Of a stretch of DNA of 64,000 nt, positions 46,563 to 57,577 are shown one piece after another; within the stretch, counting starts at the first letter, position 1, and the number at the start of each line of letters is the position of its first letter. The translations under genes were made by a program, and so were the position numbers. A model generated the notes under the pieces. That model did not search any database. It saw only the letters and a program-made list of their open reading frames with translations, and had not been told where the DNA came from. This DNA comes from Aphelenchoides besseyi (taxonomy: Eukaryota > Nematoda > Chromadorea > Rhabditida > Aphelenchoididae): positions 12,276,001 to 12,340,000 of the forward strand of contig JAMPIQ010000001.1 in the NCBI GenBank assembly GCA_024699855.1. The letters run 5' to 3'.

Positions 46563-49142
46563 AAACGACAATAATCAACGAAATTGCAGAGAAACCCGAG
46601 AGTGTGATGTCGCCAAAAATCGATAAAGAACGTGAGTGCTGAGACCCGGACGACTGTTTTCCGGACAAGAGAAACTCGGAAGCCTGTTCATTGAACAGTT
46701 GGAAGTTACGATCGTTAGATGACAAATGAGCAAAAATTATCAAATCGCAATTGTCGGTAATTAATTTGAGAAATTTTTTGGTCGTTGAAGCGCCAAAAGA
46801 CGTAAATCAACGGCTTTCGCTCGAAGCGCATGAGATCGAATTCTGCGGCCGATCGCCACTCGTGGATTTGCACATGCCATTAATTAGACACGACGAGATC
46901 AAACGGCTGCTGTGGATTTGTTGCGATTGTTTTGGCCAGTTGCGAGGAGCGTGTTTTTGCATTCGACCAATTTCCTCGACGTCTGCGGGGAATGTCAGCG
47001 AAGAAAAACGGAGCGCGAAACTTCCGGTGATTTGAAAGTTTTGATTAATGAGACGAGTGATAGGAAACCGCTTCGAACTTCCGCGACATTCCCGTCTATT
47101 TGGCCTCCAATGACAGTTTGCGTTATGATAAGATCTTCTTGTGTGCGCAATTTGTTTTTTGAATTCACGGGTGGCCGTTTGATCTTTTTTGTCGTCCATC
47201 ATCCACTCAAAAGTTTTTCCAACAGGGTGCTGATCGCCGACTTTTCGACGCGCTTTGAAGACAAATTCGAATCGACAGCTTTACATCTTTCACCGTCTTC
47301 TGCTCACGCCCAATTGCACAGTTCACGTGTTTGTTTTTTGGTGGTGTGTGATTACGCGAATGCGCCAGAAGTGCACGAAGACGCTCTGCGCATTCGTATT
47401 GAAATTCGATCTTTTGGCCGTTTAACTCACTTGTCATGTGATTGAAACAAGAAGTCCACTCGAGTTTTTGCGGTCGGCCACAACTCGTTGTTTGTACGAA
47501 CGGCTCCAACGAACAGCCGCGGCAGTTCGATTCTAATTCGTCTTGTTCGCGTCCATTCAAACGCGAGGCGCTCACCTCTTGTTGTTCGTGGTCTTTTGTT
47601 GGTCGACCTTTTTGCCGTTCTCCATCGCGATTTGCGGCGCCGCGCACATTTGACTCAACGAGCAGCGTGTCTTTTCGAGGACACAAACGCGGATGTTGTT
47701 TTGCTCATCACTTCGAACTCGCGGTCATCGTATGTTCCGCTTCTCAGCATTTGCGTGTAGATTGTGGGATTACGTGTTTATGCGAAATGTCCATCGATTG
47801 AATCATCAAGTCGTGTGAATCGTTAGTTGTTCAGCTTTTGTGGAGTGCAATTGAAATGAGTGGTTGTCCTTCCACTTCACAAAATAGGCGGACAAGATCG
47901 CAAGGGTTTCGAATTGAAACAGTCGGCAAGATCCTTTTTCGGCCGTCCTCTCTGATCTTCGAAACTGGACGAGGGATCAGCGCCTCAAGTGCACGATTCT
48001 TAAGCCTCTGGGCCCTTGACTTTCGCATCCACTTGTCGGCAAATTTTATTAACGTATGATTCATGATCGTGTTTAGATTTCAATCTATTTTCTGTCTGTT
48101 CTTCGTTTTGTCGTCCATCTGCCGCGTGATTTTCCCGTCTGCATAATTCGAATGTTTTTGCTCGAATATAAAAACATGTCCTTTGCTCCTGAAGGTTTGT
48201 AGTTCTCTGTCCATTGGTCGACAGTTTCTAATTGTCAGTCTGGTTTGCAGCACGCAATAAGCAGCCTTCAACAGACTTCGCTGCCCATTGACTGTTGGAA
48301 TCGGTTCCCTTGCAATTAGGAGAAATGTTATAATTAGGGGAAAAAGGAGTGTGCGCGAAAGCGCGGTTCTTTTTTTGGCAAATTTGTGGTTTTTGACGTG
48401 CACGTCGACGTGATGAGCATCCGGTTCTCATTGACAAGTTGAAGACGGTTGTTTCCATTTTTGCGTCTTTCATTCACGATGGCAATTGCATTTTCGTGGG
48501 CCCGAAACGTTTCCATTTTTGTGATTTTAATCCCCCCGTATGTCTTCCGATTTTTTTCACTCGTGCGCATGTTAACGGGAAAGACGGGTGTTGATAAAAT
48601 GCGATCTGCACTTTCGCGAAGTCCGCCGCTTTTCATTTTACAGCCCCCACGAATGCAAAACGCCAATCGCTACGATTTTATGGCGAACAAAAATTTTCGG
48701 ACGTCTTTTGCGCAACTCGACGTCGTGCGTTTTCGGCGAAAGTAATCAGATTTCCCGTCTACTCACACTCGGTCCTCAATGTCCATTGCGAATTGACGGT
48801 CAATTTCGCAGTCGACCGTTTGCTTTTAATTGCAAATTATTTTGATTTGTTTTCGTTGTTTGATTTCCGTTTGCATCGGCGAGCAAACCGCGTCTAATGT
48901 ACGAGCTTCTTTCTCCCCTTCAAACCCGAACACGCCCTTCGAATTTTGCGCCGCCCTTTTGGCCTCCTCGGTCTTCGCAGTCAAATGGCCACATTGTGTC
49001 GAAGAAGTACGTGGTTCGATTGCGTGGTTTCGATTTAACAACCTTCTGATTGATTGCTGTTTCAGATATCGTTTATGATGCTCTGCGATTTCAACACTTC
49101 GCTTCTGCACGTTTGAACATCTTCGAATCCTCGAACTTTCAA
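46563..49142. other. long gene-free region upstream of semaphorin
   Basis: 2.6 kb with many overlapping frames on both strands (up to 177 codons) but no family resemblance and no exon chain I can build. A minus-strand frame at 46540-46743 ends in a hydrophobic stretch (TLSGFSAISLIIVVFTRCRS) and could be the 3' exon of a membrane protein; I found no upstream partner. Base composition here is richer in CG/GC words than the intergenic A/T-rich stretches elsewhere. The region probably holds semaphorin promoter, enhancers and 5' UTR exons. Confidence 0.45.
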
Positions 49143-52100
49143 ATGCGATCGCCGAACAACGGCGCCAAAAGCGCATTCATTTTGCTCAACTTTCTCGTCG
49201 TTCAGATCGTCGCCACCGAACAGCCCGAATACCTGAATCCGACACCGAAACAACTTGCCAACGACGGTGAGTCTTCAAGGCGTTGCGTAATGGGAATTTT
49301 GTCTCAATTTTTCTCCTGCGGATTTCCGGCCGTTCAACGGAGGTCGCGCCAAAACAAAAGACTTTTCAGCCGACTGGGCACATTTACCTCGCGAAAACAG
49401 CTGCTCTTGAAAAGAACAATCGATGTCACTTTTCTGTTCAATGGCCACCGTCTACGTCGATTAGCACTTCGCTCTCAAAAGCCGCCTGCCAAAACAAAAA
49501 GCTCTTAGTCGGCAGTTGAGAAAATTTACAAATCGCCAAAACGATTAATCCAAATTCTGTGGCGGCATTTCGAGTCATTAGTTTGAGTTCGCAGCTCTCA
49601 ATTTCGTTCAATCAAACAAATTGTTCGTGCAACTGGAATCTGACGGCCGACTTCGGAGTCGAAAGCACTTCTTATCGACATTCTTTGCGGAAGCGCGCGG
49701 ATTGTTCGCAGTTCTTCCGGACGGTCGCACACTGAAGACTCGATAAGCGACGATAAGCGAGCAGTTGGGGATCGAGGGACGAGTCGAAGTTCCCAAAGGA
49801 TCTTCGAAGTCGCGATGCCATCGGCCAAAATTCTCGCAAATTTGCACTTGAAAGCCGCAGTCTACGGATCTTGAAGCCGCAGAGTCGAATTGATTGAATT
49901 AATCTGCGCAATTCGCCAAATGGCGGTTTCATGTAATTGACTCAAAGTGAATGTCCAAACACACAAATGCAAACCACGAGCTAATTGGCAATTTGATTGT
50001 TTTCAGCGTCAACTCCAAATCGCTTCGAATCGCCCAGCGGTAGCCAAGAGATATTCACGTTAATACAAGCAGATGGAGATTCGGTAATTCTCGGAGCTCG
50101 GTGAGTCTTTTTGGGGTTTCCCATGCGTGTGAATTGGTCGGCAATGAAATTTGAGTCTGCACAGTTGGAGACTGTGCAGCAGTGGGCCCCGTAAAGTTGT
50201 AAACATACGACTAATAAGCAACGGGATTTACCGTAAGCTCGAAGATTAAGTTAAATTCGGCGCCATGTGTTTGTGACTGCCGAAGCTCAAGAAGCAAATG
50301 TAACAAGTAAACAAACTTAATTCGTTTCAGCGATGCCGTTTTCAATCTTTCGGCCACAAATCTCGACCCAAAGTTCACGATACCGTGGAAAGCTTTAGGT
50401 CAAACAATCGAAGAATGTCACATGAAGGGAAAATCGGAGTCCGAATGTCACAACTACGGTTTGCTTATGAGGTTGTTGGCGTAATACATCTGGTCTGTTT
50501 TAGTTCGTGTTGTTGTTCCCTTGCGTTCTGGTCGTTTGCTTGTTTGTGGGACCCATTCATTTTCACCGTTATGTCGTGAATTTGAATACTCAATGGCCGA
50601 AGATCGATATGTTGAACGACAGGAATACAGTGGACAAGGAATAGCGCCGTTTGATCCGCTACATAACTCCACTTTTGTTTATCTGCGAGATTCGAATGAG
50701 ATTTTCGTTGGAACGGTCACTGATTTTGGTTCCAACGATCCGTTGATCTATCGCAAACGTCTACCACGTGGTGAAGTTCTGCGAACACCGAAAGATGATC
50801 TCCGGGTTATTGATCGTAAATGAAGAAAGTGATTTCCTTTGCCTGATTTCCGTGTTTTAGATCCCGATTTTGTTGGGTCGTTTGCTTATCGCGACCACAT
50901 TTATTTTTGGTATCGTGAAAAAGCGGCCGAAGGAATGGACAACAATCAGGAACGACAGAACTACGCTCGAGTTGGTCGTGTTTGTCAGAACGATCGCGGT
51001 GGTCCCAGTCCTGCAACCGAACGTTGGAGTTCGTTTTTGAAGGCGCGTCTCAATTGTTCGATTCCCGCCAGTGTTCCGTTTTATTTCAATGAACTTCGTA
51101 AGTTCAAGTGCACTTGAATTTCTGATCGAATTCGTTTAGAATCTATTTCTGAGCCTGTTGAAGATGGTCAAGGCGATGCGACGATCTTCGGTGTCTTTCA
51201 AACCGCTCGATCGACAGTTTTCATGTCCGCTGTTTGTGCTTTTCGTTTAAGTCAAGTGGCTGAAGTATTCGATCACGGTCGCTTTAAAACCCAACGAACA
51301 CCGACTTCTGCGTGGTCTTCTAGTCCACGACTATCACATGGAACCGATCGTCCAGGTCGCTGCGTATCCGATTCACGGAAACTAAGCGACGTTTCGTTCA
51401 TTTTGAAGAACCCACTGATGTACGATCTAGTTCCATCGGCTTCGTTGCATCCGCTGATTGTCGAAGGACCTGCAAAGCCGGAAATGACTGCCGTTTTCGC
51501 TGTACGTGGTCGTTCAGTTCGCGGTCAATGGCATCACGTTTTGTACGTTGGTCGAAGTGATGGGCATGTCGCTAAGATCGTTGAAATCGGGTCCAATCAG
51601 TCGAGTGTTTTTGTCGAAAATGTTCGCGTTTTCGTTGACCCACAACCCATTCGTTCAATTCGCAAAGTTTCGGAACGTGAACTCGTGGTTGTTGGAATGG
51701 ATCGTGTAATGAAACTACCAATCGAACATTGTCGACAGCAAATTGGATGCGCTGCGTGTGTTCGTTTACGAGATCCACATTGTGCGTGGGATGTTGAAGA
51801 AAAGGCGTGTGTTTACAAGAGGTAAAACTGATTGTTTTGCATAAATTTCTGTTTGCTTTTAGCGACTGGTCGGGTTCATTTATTCAAAACGTTTTGACTG
51901 GAGTTTCTGAGCAATGTCCAACCCAACAAGTTCTTCTTCCCGAGTCATCGAATGATGGAATGAGTGAAAGTTACATTGTTGAAGAGTCGAATGGCGCTAT
52001 TGCAATCGGACATCTGGAAGCAAGTGATGCGGGAATGTCGTCGGCGTTCACCACGATTGTTATTGTTGTTATAATTGCCGTGATTGGCACGTTGTTTGTT

Positions 52101-52538
52101 GGCGTTTTTCTTGGTTATCGAATAACCAAATGGCGACTGATGAATACTCTACATTCGCCTGTCGATTCATCCAACGGTTCGGACTGTGACTCATACGGCC
52201 ATCGAGCGAGACTTACACGTCACGATTCAATTACCATGCATCATAAGACGAGTGATTCCCATAATCCGCATCATCATGTCTACGCATCGGCGCCGGTTTC
52301 ACGTGGTGGTGCAGATGCTGTATCGTTGGTTTTCAATGCAAGTACACATAGTGCTCATCTGCCAATGATGTCGATATCAAACGGTGGTTCGGGACTTGCG
52401 ACACCGCGATTTGCAGCTGAGCGATTTTTGATGAACGGTGCTGGTGCAACATTACCTCGTGATTACCGTGTTAAAAAGGTATGTTCAATGCGTCTTTTTT
52501 TTGATTATTGTTTTGCTTCTTTTCAGGTTTATCTATAG
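49143..52538 (+). CDS. transmembrane semaphorin (semaphorin-1-like)
   Basis: Axon-guidance ligand for plexin. ATG at 49143; signal peptide around [17 protein letters not shown]. The Sema beta-propeller follows: [146 protein letters not shown] and [17 protein letters not shown]. The PSI domain is [20 protein letters not shown]. Then a stalk, one membrane helix ([20 protein letters not shown]) and a His/Ser-rich cytosolic tail ending KKVYL, which could be a class II PDZ ligand. No Ig domain, as in invertebrate class 1. The second and third introns are several hundred nt, longer than usual here. Confidence 0.95.
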
Positions 52539-53089
52539 AGTTTTCCCTGAACGAACAACCAATTCCATTGAACAAAACCGGTCTAAAATTTTACGTTCAA
52601 CGTATAATTCATGTGTCTAATCCATTCCCGTTTTTGAATACTCAACTAACGTTTTGTTCCTAACCTCTTTTCCTTATCATTTCATTCTATTCGCCATATC
52701 CACATTGTCTTTTCCCTTCCTCAGGTCTCTTTTCGTGTTTCGTACTCGTCTCTACGATTCCCGATCTCATGTAGCTGCCGCGTCGATGTTCGATCGAACG
52801 TCAATGTTTCAATTGTCATTCCTTAATTTCGGGTTGGTTTGCATTTGTTTAGAGATTCCTTTACGATTCCTCGAACTGCAAACCCTAAGTCGTAGTTTGC
52901 CATCTCGCGTTAACTTGCCCCCCATTCTCTAACGTTGTTCTTGTTAGATAATAACTTGAAAGATAAAATAATTTTATTTAGAGAGAATCTCTTTCCGAAC
53001 ATGCAAATTATAAGAATTCTGTGAAAGTTGGTGGCAAAAAAAGAAGTTCAGTTGGTTGTTTTTCGGTCTTTACGTTCGTCTTTTTCTTG
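52539..53089 (+). other. semaphorin 3' region, no gene
   Basis: Pyrimidine-rich on the plus strand with a 92-codon Leu/Ser/Arg-rich chance frame. No gene recognised. Probably the semaphorin 3' UTR and the promoter of the following kinase gene. Confidence 0.45.
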
Positions 53090-54286
53090 ATGGCCGTTGC
53101 GTCAAAACAGCCGGAGAATCTGTTGCCACAAGTCGGTGACTGGATCAGAACTTGTCGAAATGAATATGAAGTAGAAGACGAGATTTGCGAACTTTGATTC
53201 TTCTGTTTAGATTCTGAAGTTGCTCGGCAAAGGTGCATACGGCACGGTATTTGAAGTCAAACGCAAAGACGACCATTTGGCCATGAAGATCGAACCAGAG
53301 AACACGAAACGATCGGTGAATACAATCCGCCAATCACTGAAATCGAGTTTCAGGTCCTTTCCATGGATTGTCGAGTTCTGCGTGGTGCTCACGAGATCAA
53401 AAGTCCACACTTCTGTCCGTTGATTGATCGTGGCAAAGTTGTTCTTCGTTTTCGATATGTGGTCATGAAACTACTCGGCCGTAATCTTTGGGATTTGCGA
53501 ACCGAACGATCCGACAATCGATACACGTTGAGCACATCGTTGAAGATTGCCGAACAGTGTCTTTTTGCAATTGAAGATCTGCATCAAATCGGCTATTTGC
53601 ATAGGGACGTTAAACCGAACAACTTTGCAATTGGACGACCAGAAACGGGACAACAACAGATTATTCACATGTTCGATTTTGGTCTCGCGCGTAAGTACAT
53701 CGAGTAAGTCATCAATCATTGTCTTAAACCAAACATCCTTAGCAGTGAAAACACGAAACCGCGTTCTAATCCACCATTCCGCGGAACTCCAAGATACGCT
53801 TCGTTGGCAGCATTGAAACGAAAAGAACTATCGAGAAAAGACGACTTGGAATCTTGGTTCTACATGATTGTCGAGTGGACAACCGGACTATTGCCGTGGA
53901 CTCAACTCAAGAAAAGTCAATTCGCGGAGATAGCGGAGTTGAAAGAAAACTCTCGCTTCGGCAATGGCTTATCCGATCTGCTTGTTGGATGTCCCGAGAA
54001 AGAATTTCACGCGATCTTGCAACACATCGACTCAATGGATTATCATTCAGTTCCAAACTACGACGTTTTCTATGAGTTGATTCAACAAGCTGCACAAGTA
54101 ATTAGAAGTTCACAATGCAACGACGTTCAGTTTCAGAGCAACAATGTGGACCCCGGTGAACCGTTGGATTGGGATCGCTCTAATCGTTATTGCGGTCCCA
54201 CAAAGTTGGAGCGCCATCGCAAAGTTCTGGTCAATTCAGTTGAAAATGAGCTGTTAGAACGAAAAGCGGTCGAGATTGCGCAGTGA
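53090..54286 (+). CDS. tau-tubulin kinase-like Ser/Thr kinase (CK1 group)
   Basis: ATG at 53090: MAVASKQPENLLPQVGDWIR, then the glycine loop LLGKGAYGTVFEV and Lys in LAMKIEPE, VLSMDCRVLRG, MKLLGRNLWDLRTE, the catalytic loop IGYLHRDVKPNNFAIGRP, FDFGLARKY, the activation segment PPFRGTPRYASLAALKRKEL, then SRKDDLESWFYMIVEWTTGL, LPWTQL and the C-lobe DSMDYHSVPNYDVFYELI. RNLxDLR, HRDVKPxNFAxGR and FRGTxRYASL are tau-tubulin-kinase features, so it belongs to the TTBK-like set greatly expanded in nematodes, often in the germ line (family knowledge). About 350 residues. The catalytic Lys, Asp and DFG are all intact. Three introns, 35-45 nt. Confidence 0.92.
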
Positions 54287-54453
54287 AAGGCTAACAACGA
54301 GAACTAACTTTCTTGAACTTTAAAACCGTTTTGCGCCAACTTTTTTGTTCCAAATAAAACGCCAGTTGTACACGATAGCGAATGTCATTAAATATATATG
54401 TATTTATTGCTTAAATACACAGATGCAAATCTACATTTTGTAATCACAGAAGT

Positions 54454-55802
54454 TTAACGGGGCTTAACGATGATATTAGCATTGATCTTCTCTGGTAGTC
54501 TCGATTCAACCTTAAACACAGATAATCGTGAACAACAATGACCATCACTTACTTCTGTCAACTCGTTGACTCTGCTCTGTTGCAACAAACGTCCGGCCAA
54601 CTGAATTGCCGTCAACTTTCCAGCATGATCACCAACAAAGCGAAGAAGCAAACAACCGTCCCAATGCAACACGTTCTCAACGAACGAGCGAATCTGTTTG
54701 TCTGTAACTCCGAGACTCTCATATTTGACGTAAGACCTTAAATCCGTAATAATCGACGTGTGAGTGAACAAGATAGTGTATGTCGAATGAATCAGATTGA
54801 TCATCGTAATGATTAACAGGAAGAAAAGACAAACATCGATGATCACAAACGCCTTTTCGTTGAGCATATTGATCATCTAAAGTAAAAACTACAACGAATA
54901 CACCCCGTTTTGAAGATACCAGCACACATTGAACGGTGTGATTTTGCAAATTTCCCAACGTGTTCTTTTCGAAATCACAGAAACTAATTCGAGGAAAAAG
55001 CCCCGTCGCGTGCCAATCCTGATCTCTTAACATAGAGACTACAATCTTCCACGCCCAATTGAACTGATTGTTGCCAACGAACTTGTTCATGACGAACAGT
55101 TGAGAGGAGACGTTAATCAAGTTGAGCATCTTACTCATAATGTAAAACAGTGTTGCCCATTTTCCCCATGGATTGAAACTGCGCGATGAATGAAGGGCTG
55201 TGGCCACGTCATTAATGACCGCAAGACGATCAGCATTCGACTTCTTTTGACTGTCAACGCAACGTTCGATAGTCGTTTTGAAGTCAACATCTGAAAACAT
55301 TTGCTATTGATAGAAGAACAAGAAAGCGAACACTAACTGCTGAGCGACAAAAGACACAACCACAACAAGTGCGGAACGTAGAAGAAAAACGCTTGAACCG
55401 CAATAACGTAGGGAACCCACTAGAAACAACAACAATTCGATTCACGACTGTCAACAAACCTGATAGTAATTCAACGAGTTCTTGATCGTCTGGTTCTTGG
55501 CATCGACGTTCCATTCGCTTTCCGTTTGATATGTTCCTGAGACGTAGCAAAATTGGTGGACATATTTGTTCCACGAATCTGAAATACTAAATCAAATAGA
55601 AACTAGTAGACGAGAACTAACCGGGAAATTGAGACGGGATCATGCAGGTCAACGGTTCCCCGAACGTTTGCTTTGAGCCAATCAACAAAGCAAAGAACGT
55701 GAGAAGGGCGGTAGCCGACAGGTAGTGCAATCGATCAACGAAATCATCGAGACGAGCCGATTTAAGCGATTGTAGGAAGTCGAGAAGGTAAGGCACTTGC
55801 AT
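54454..55802 (-). CDS. innexin gap-junction protein
   Basis: Gap-junction subunit with four membrane passes. ATG at 55802: MQVPYLLDFLQSLKSARLDD, FVDRLHYLSATALLTFFALL, GSKQTFGEPLTCMIPSQFPD and SWNKYVHQFCYVSGTY (first extracellular loop with its two Cys), then the innexin signature YYQWVPYVIAVQAFFFYVPH before LLW. Cytosolic loop FKTTIERCVDSQ; TM3 near LFYIMSKMLNLINV; second extracellular loop FPRISFCDFEKNT ... NHTVQCVL with two Cys; TM4 EKAFVIIDVCLFFLLIITM; and C-tail LLLRFVGDHAGKL, VESRLPEKINANIIVKPR. Six exons, phases all agree. Converges on the TTBK-like gene with a 168-bp gap. Confidence 0.95.
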
Positions 55803-56366
55803 GCCACCAATTTACACGTAAATACAACACGATATTCACACAAAATTTCGATGATATTCCTCTGATCACACGCTCAACGCCGACACAATCGAGCACCAAA
55901 ACTACTCGGTCAGACCCTGTGGTTTCGTTTTGAGAGCAAACTGAAATTGAATTGGAAATTTGATGTCGTAAATCGACGTTTTTTAATTGTGGATTATGTT
56001 TCATTTGCTAATCAATGATGACGATTTGGTTTCAACGTTTGATTTCGTGTTTACAGCGATGTTTCCGATTAGAACGGTAGCGAATTGAACTTTGAAGATC
56101 TTTTTTGATTGAAAGCTTCTGGTGTAGTTAATGTTTGCAGTGAACGTTCACGTCGAATGTTCGACGTCGACAGAACTCGTTGACACCACCGACTCCCGCC
56201 CCGAATTTGTTCGCTCGATTGAGGACAAACGTTTCAGTTGGGTTGCTTTTTGTCACATCGATTGTTTGTTCGATTGAGGTCTTCACAAGCCCTTTGGAGG
56301 TCTGAAGTATTGCGGATCACGTGGTACTCAAATTTCCATCTTCTCATCGCTTTTTTTCAAACGAAA
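55803..56366. other. divergent upstream region, no gene
   Basis: 564 bp between innexin and the plus-strand orphan at 56367. The minus frame continues open upstream of the innexin ATG in another frame (about 80 codons) but has no family resemblance. Confidence 0.45.
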
Positions 56367-57340
56367 ATGTCGGACGTCGGAAAGGCTTGTGGTCAACGGA
56401 ATCGTTAGTTTTTATTGAATTTTGTTGTAGATCTCGGATCTTCTTTGTACCGCCAGTTTTGCTTTTGGTCACATTGCTGATTTGTGTCGTGAATTGGATG
56501 ATTTGGAACGGAAACCAAGGTCTAAAGCCGTCAATTAACTTTCATTTGTTTTGCTTTTTAGCCCAATAGTTCGAAGTGTAGATGTGAGACAACGTGTGAG
56601 TCAGTTTTCCAACGACTTGAACGCGGCACCAAAAATGCGAATTTCGTAAGATTGTACCTTAAAGTCTTGTAGTTTCGATTTAGCTACGGGAAACCGTATC
56701 TCCAACGTCGACCGCATCTCAATCGACCATCGCTGGTCATGGACACCAGTCGCAGTGCGTATCCGAAACCTCAACAGGACGCGTATCGAACGGCTCCGAG
56801 CACTTTATCGACAATCAAAACGTTCAATCAATCAAAAACCGAACCGAATTCGTCGTTAATTTACCGCAAACGAGCGACTGAAGAAACGAAGAACGACGCT
56901 GTGATGTCGAAGCAACTCAAAGGAATCAAATGGGTTGCTGCTTCTGGTGAGGATGTACAAGTAAGTTTCTGTGCTTTTAATTTTGAATGCAAAGAAAGTT
57001 TGAGATCTGAATTAGTTTTCAGAAAAGCTCTCTACTCGCAACGGTTCCAACCTCTAGAACGTTTGGCTCGATACATTCTTTGCCTTCGGAGACAAAATCT
57101 GAATACTATCAACGTGATCACAACAACAATTTTAATGGCGACATGACATTTACAGATGAGTTTTCTTCGACCTTGTCGCCATGGGTTGCTCCAACAACCG
57201 ACAAGCAGACAAACAAGCCACTACTCAAACCGAAATTGGAGTTCAATGAGTCGACGATGACCGAAAGTGAATTTGCGGTCTCGACTCTGCTCATGAATTG
57301 GAATCAACGAGAAGACTCTGAATCAGAACCAAACTTCTGA
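56367..57340 (+). CDS. orphan protein with disordered C-terminal half; N-terminus uncertain
   Basis: The body is well supported: exons give SDLLCTASFAFGHIADLCRE, PIVRSVDVRQRVSQFSNDLN, YGKPYLQRRPHLNRPSLVMD, SSLIYRKRATEETKND, VMSKQLKGIKWVAASGEDVQ and KSSLLATVPTSRTFGSIHSL, then FTDEFSSTLSPWVAPTTDKQ and TESEFAVSTLLMNWNQREDS, ending EPNF at TGA 57340, with consistent phases. The first exon is a guess: ATG 56367 joined by a weak GTCGGA donor gives MSD|ISDLL. A hydrophobic alternative frame in the same exon (RIFFVPPVLLLVTLLICVVN) does not continue into the next exon. No family recognised. First gene of a plus-strand run leading into RRP4. Confidence 0.55.
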
Positions 57341-57565
57341 GTCTTTAAATCTTTCTGTTCAATTTAGGTCGCGGGTTTTGTTGAAAAAACGTTTGTTTTT
57401 ACTTGTTGAGTTGAATGTTGACAGAACTGTATTGTGGAGCCCAATTGTTGTTGCGGGGTTTTCCATTTGTTACAATAAACTTCGTGTTACTAGTGTAGGT
57501 ATTCTATCAACAAAGGCTACGTATCCAATAGGTGTTTTTATTCGACCGGTTTTGTGGTTTACGAG

Positions 57566-57577
57566 TTTGCTCTACAG
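57566..57577 (+). promoter_or_regulatory. spliced-leader-type acceptor abutting the RRP4 start codon
   Basis: The sequence TTTGCTCTACAG directly precedes the ATG at 57578. A splice acceptor right at the start codon, 238 bp after the previous same-strand stop, is the usual picture of a nematode trans-splice site. A cis-spliced 5' UTR intron is the alternative. Confidence 0.5.

Noticed and set aside
46912..47801. Long overlapping frames on both strands (up to 177 codons)
   Set aside because: Cys/Arg/Ser-rich in all frames, both strands open at once, no exon chain; consistent with low stop-codon density in a GC-richer block.
55762..56004. 80-codon minus-strand frame overlapping the innexin start
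   Set aside because: Different frame from innexin, no family similarity; likely 5' UTR/promoter.
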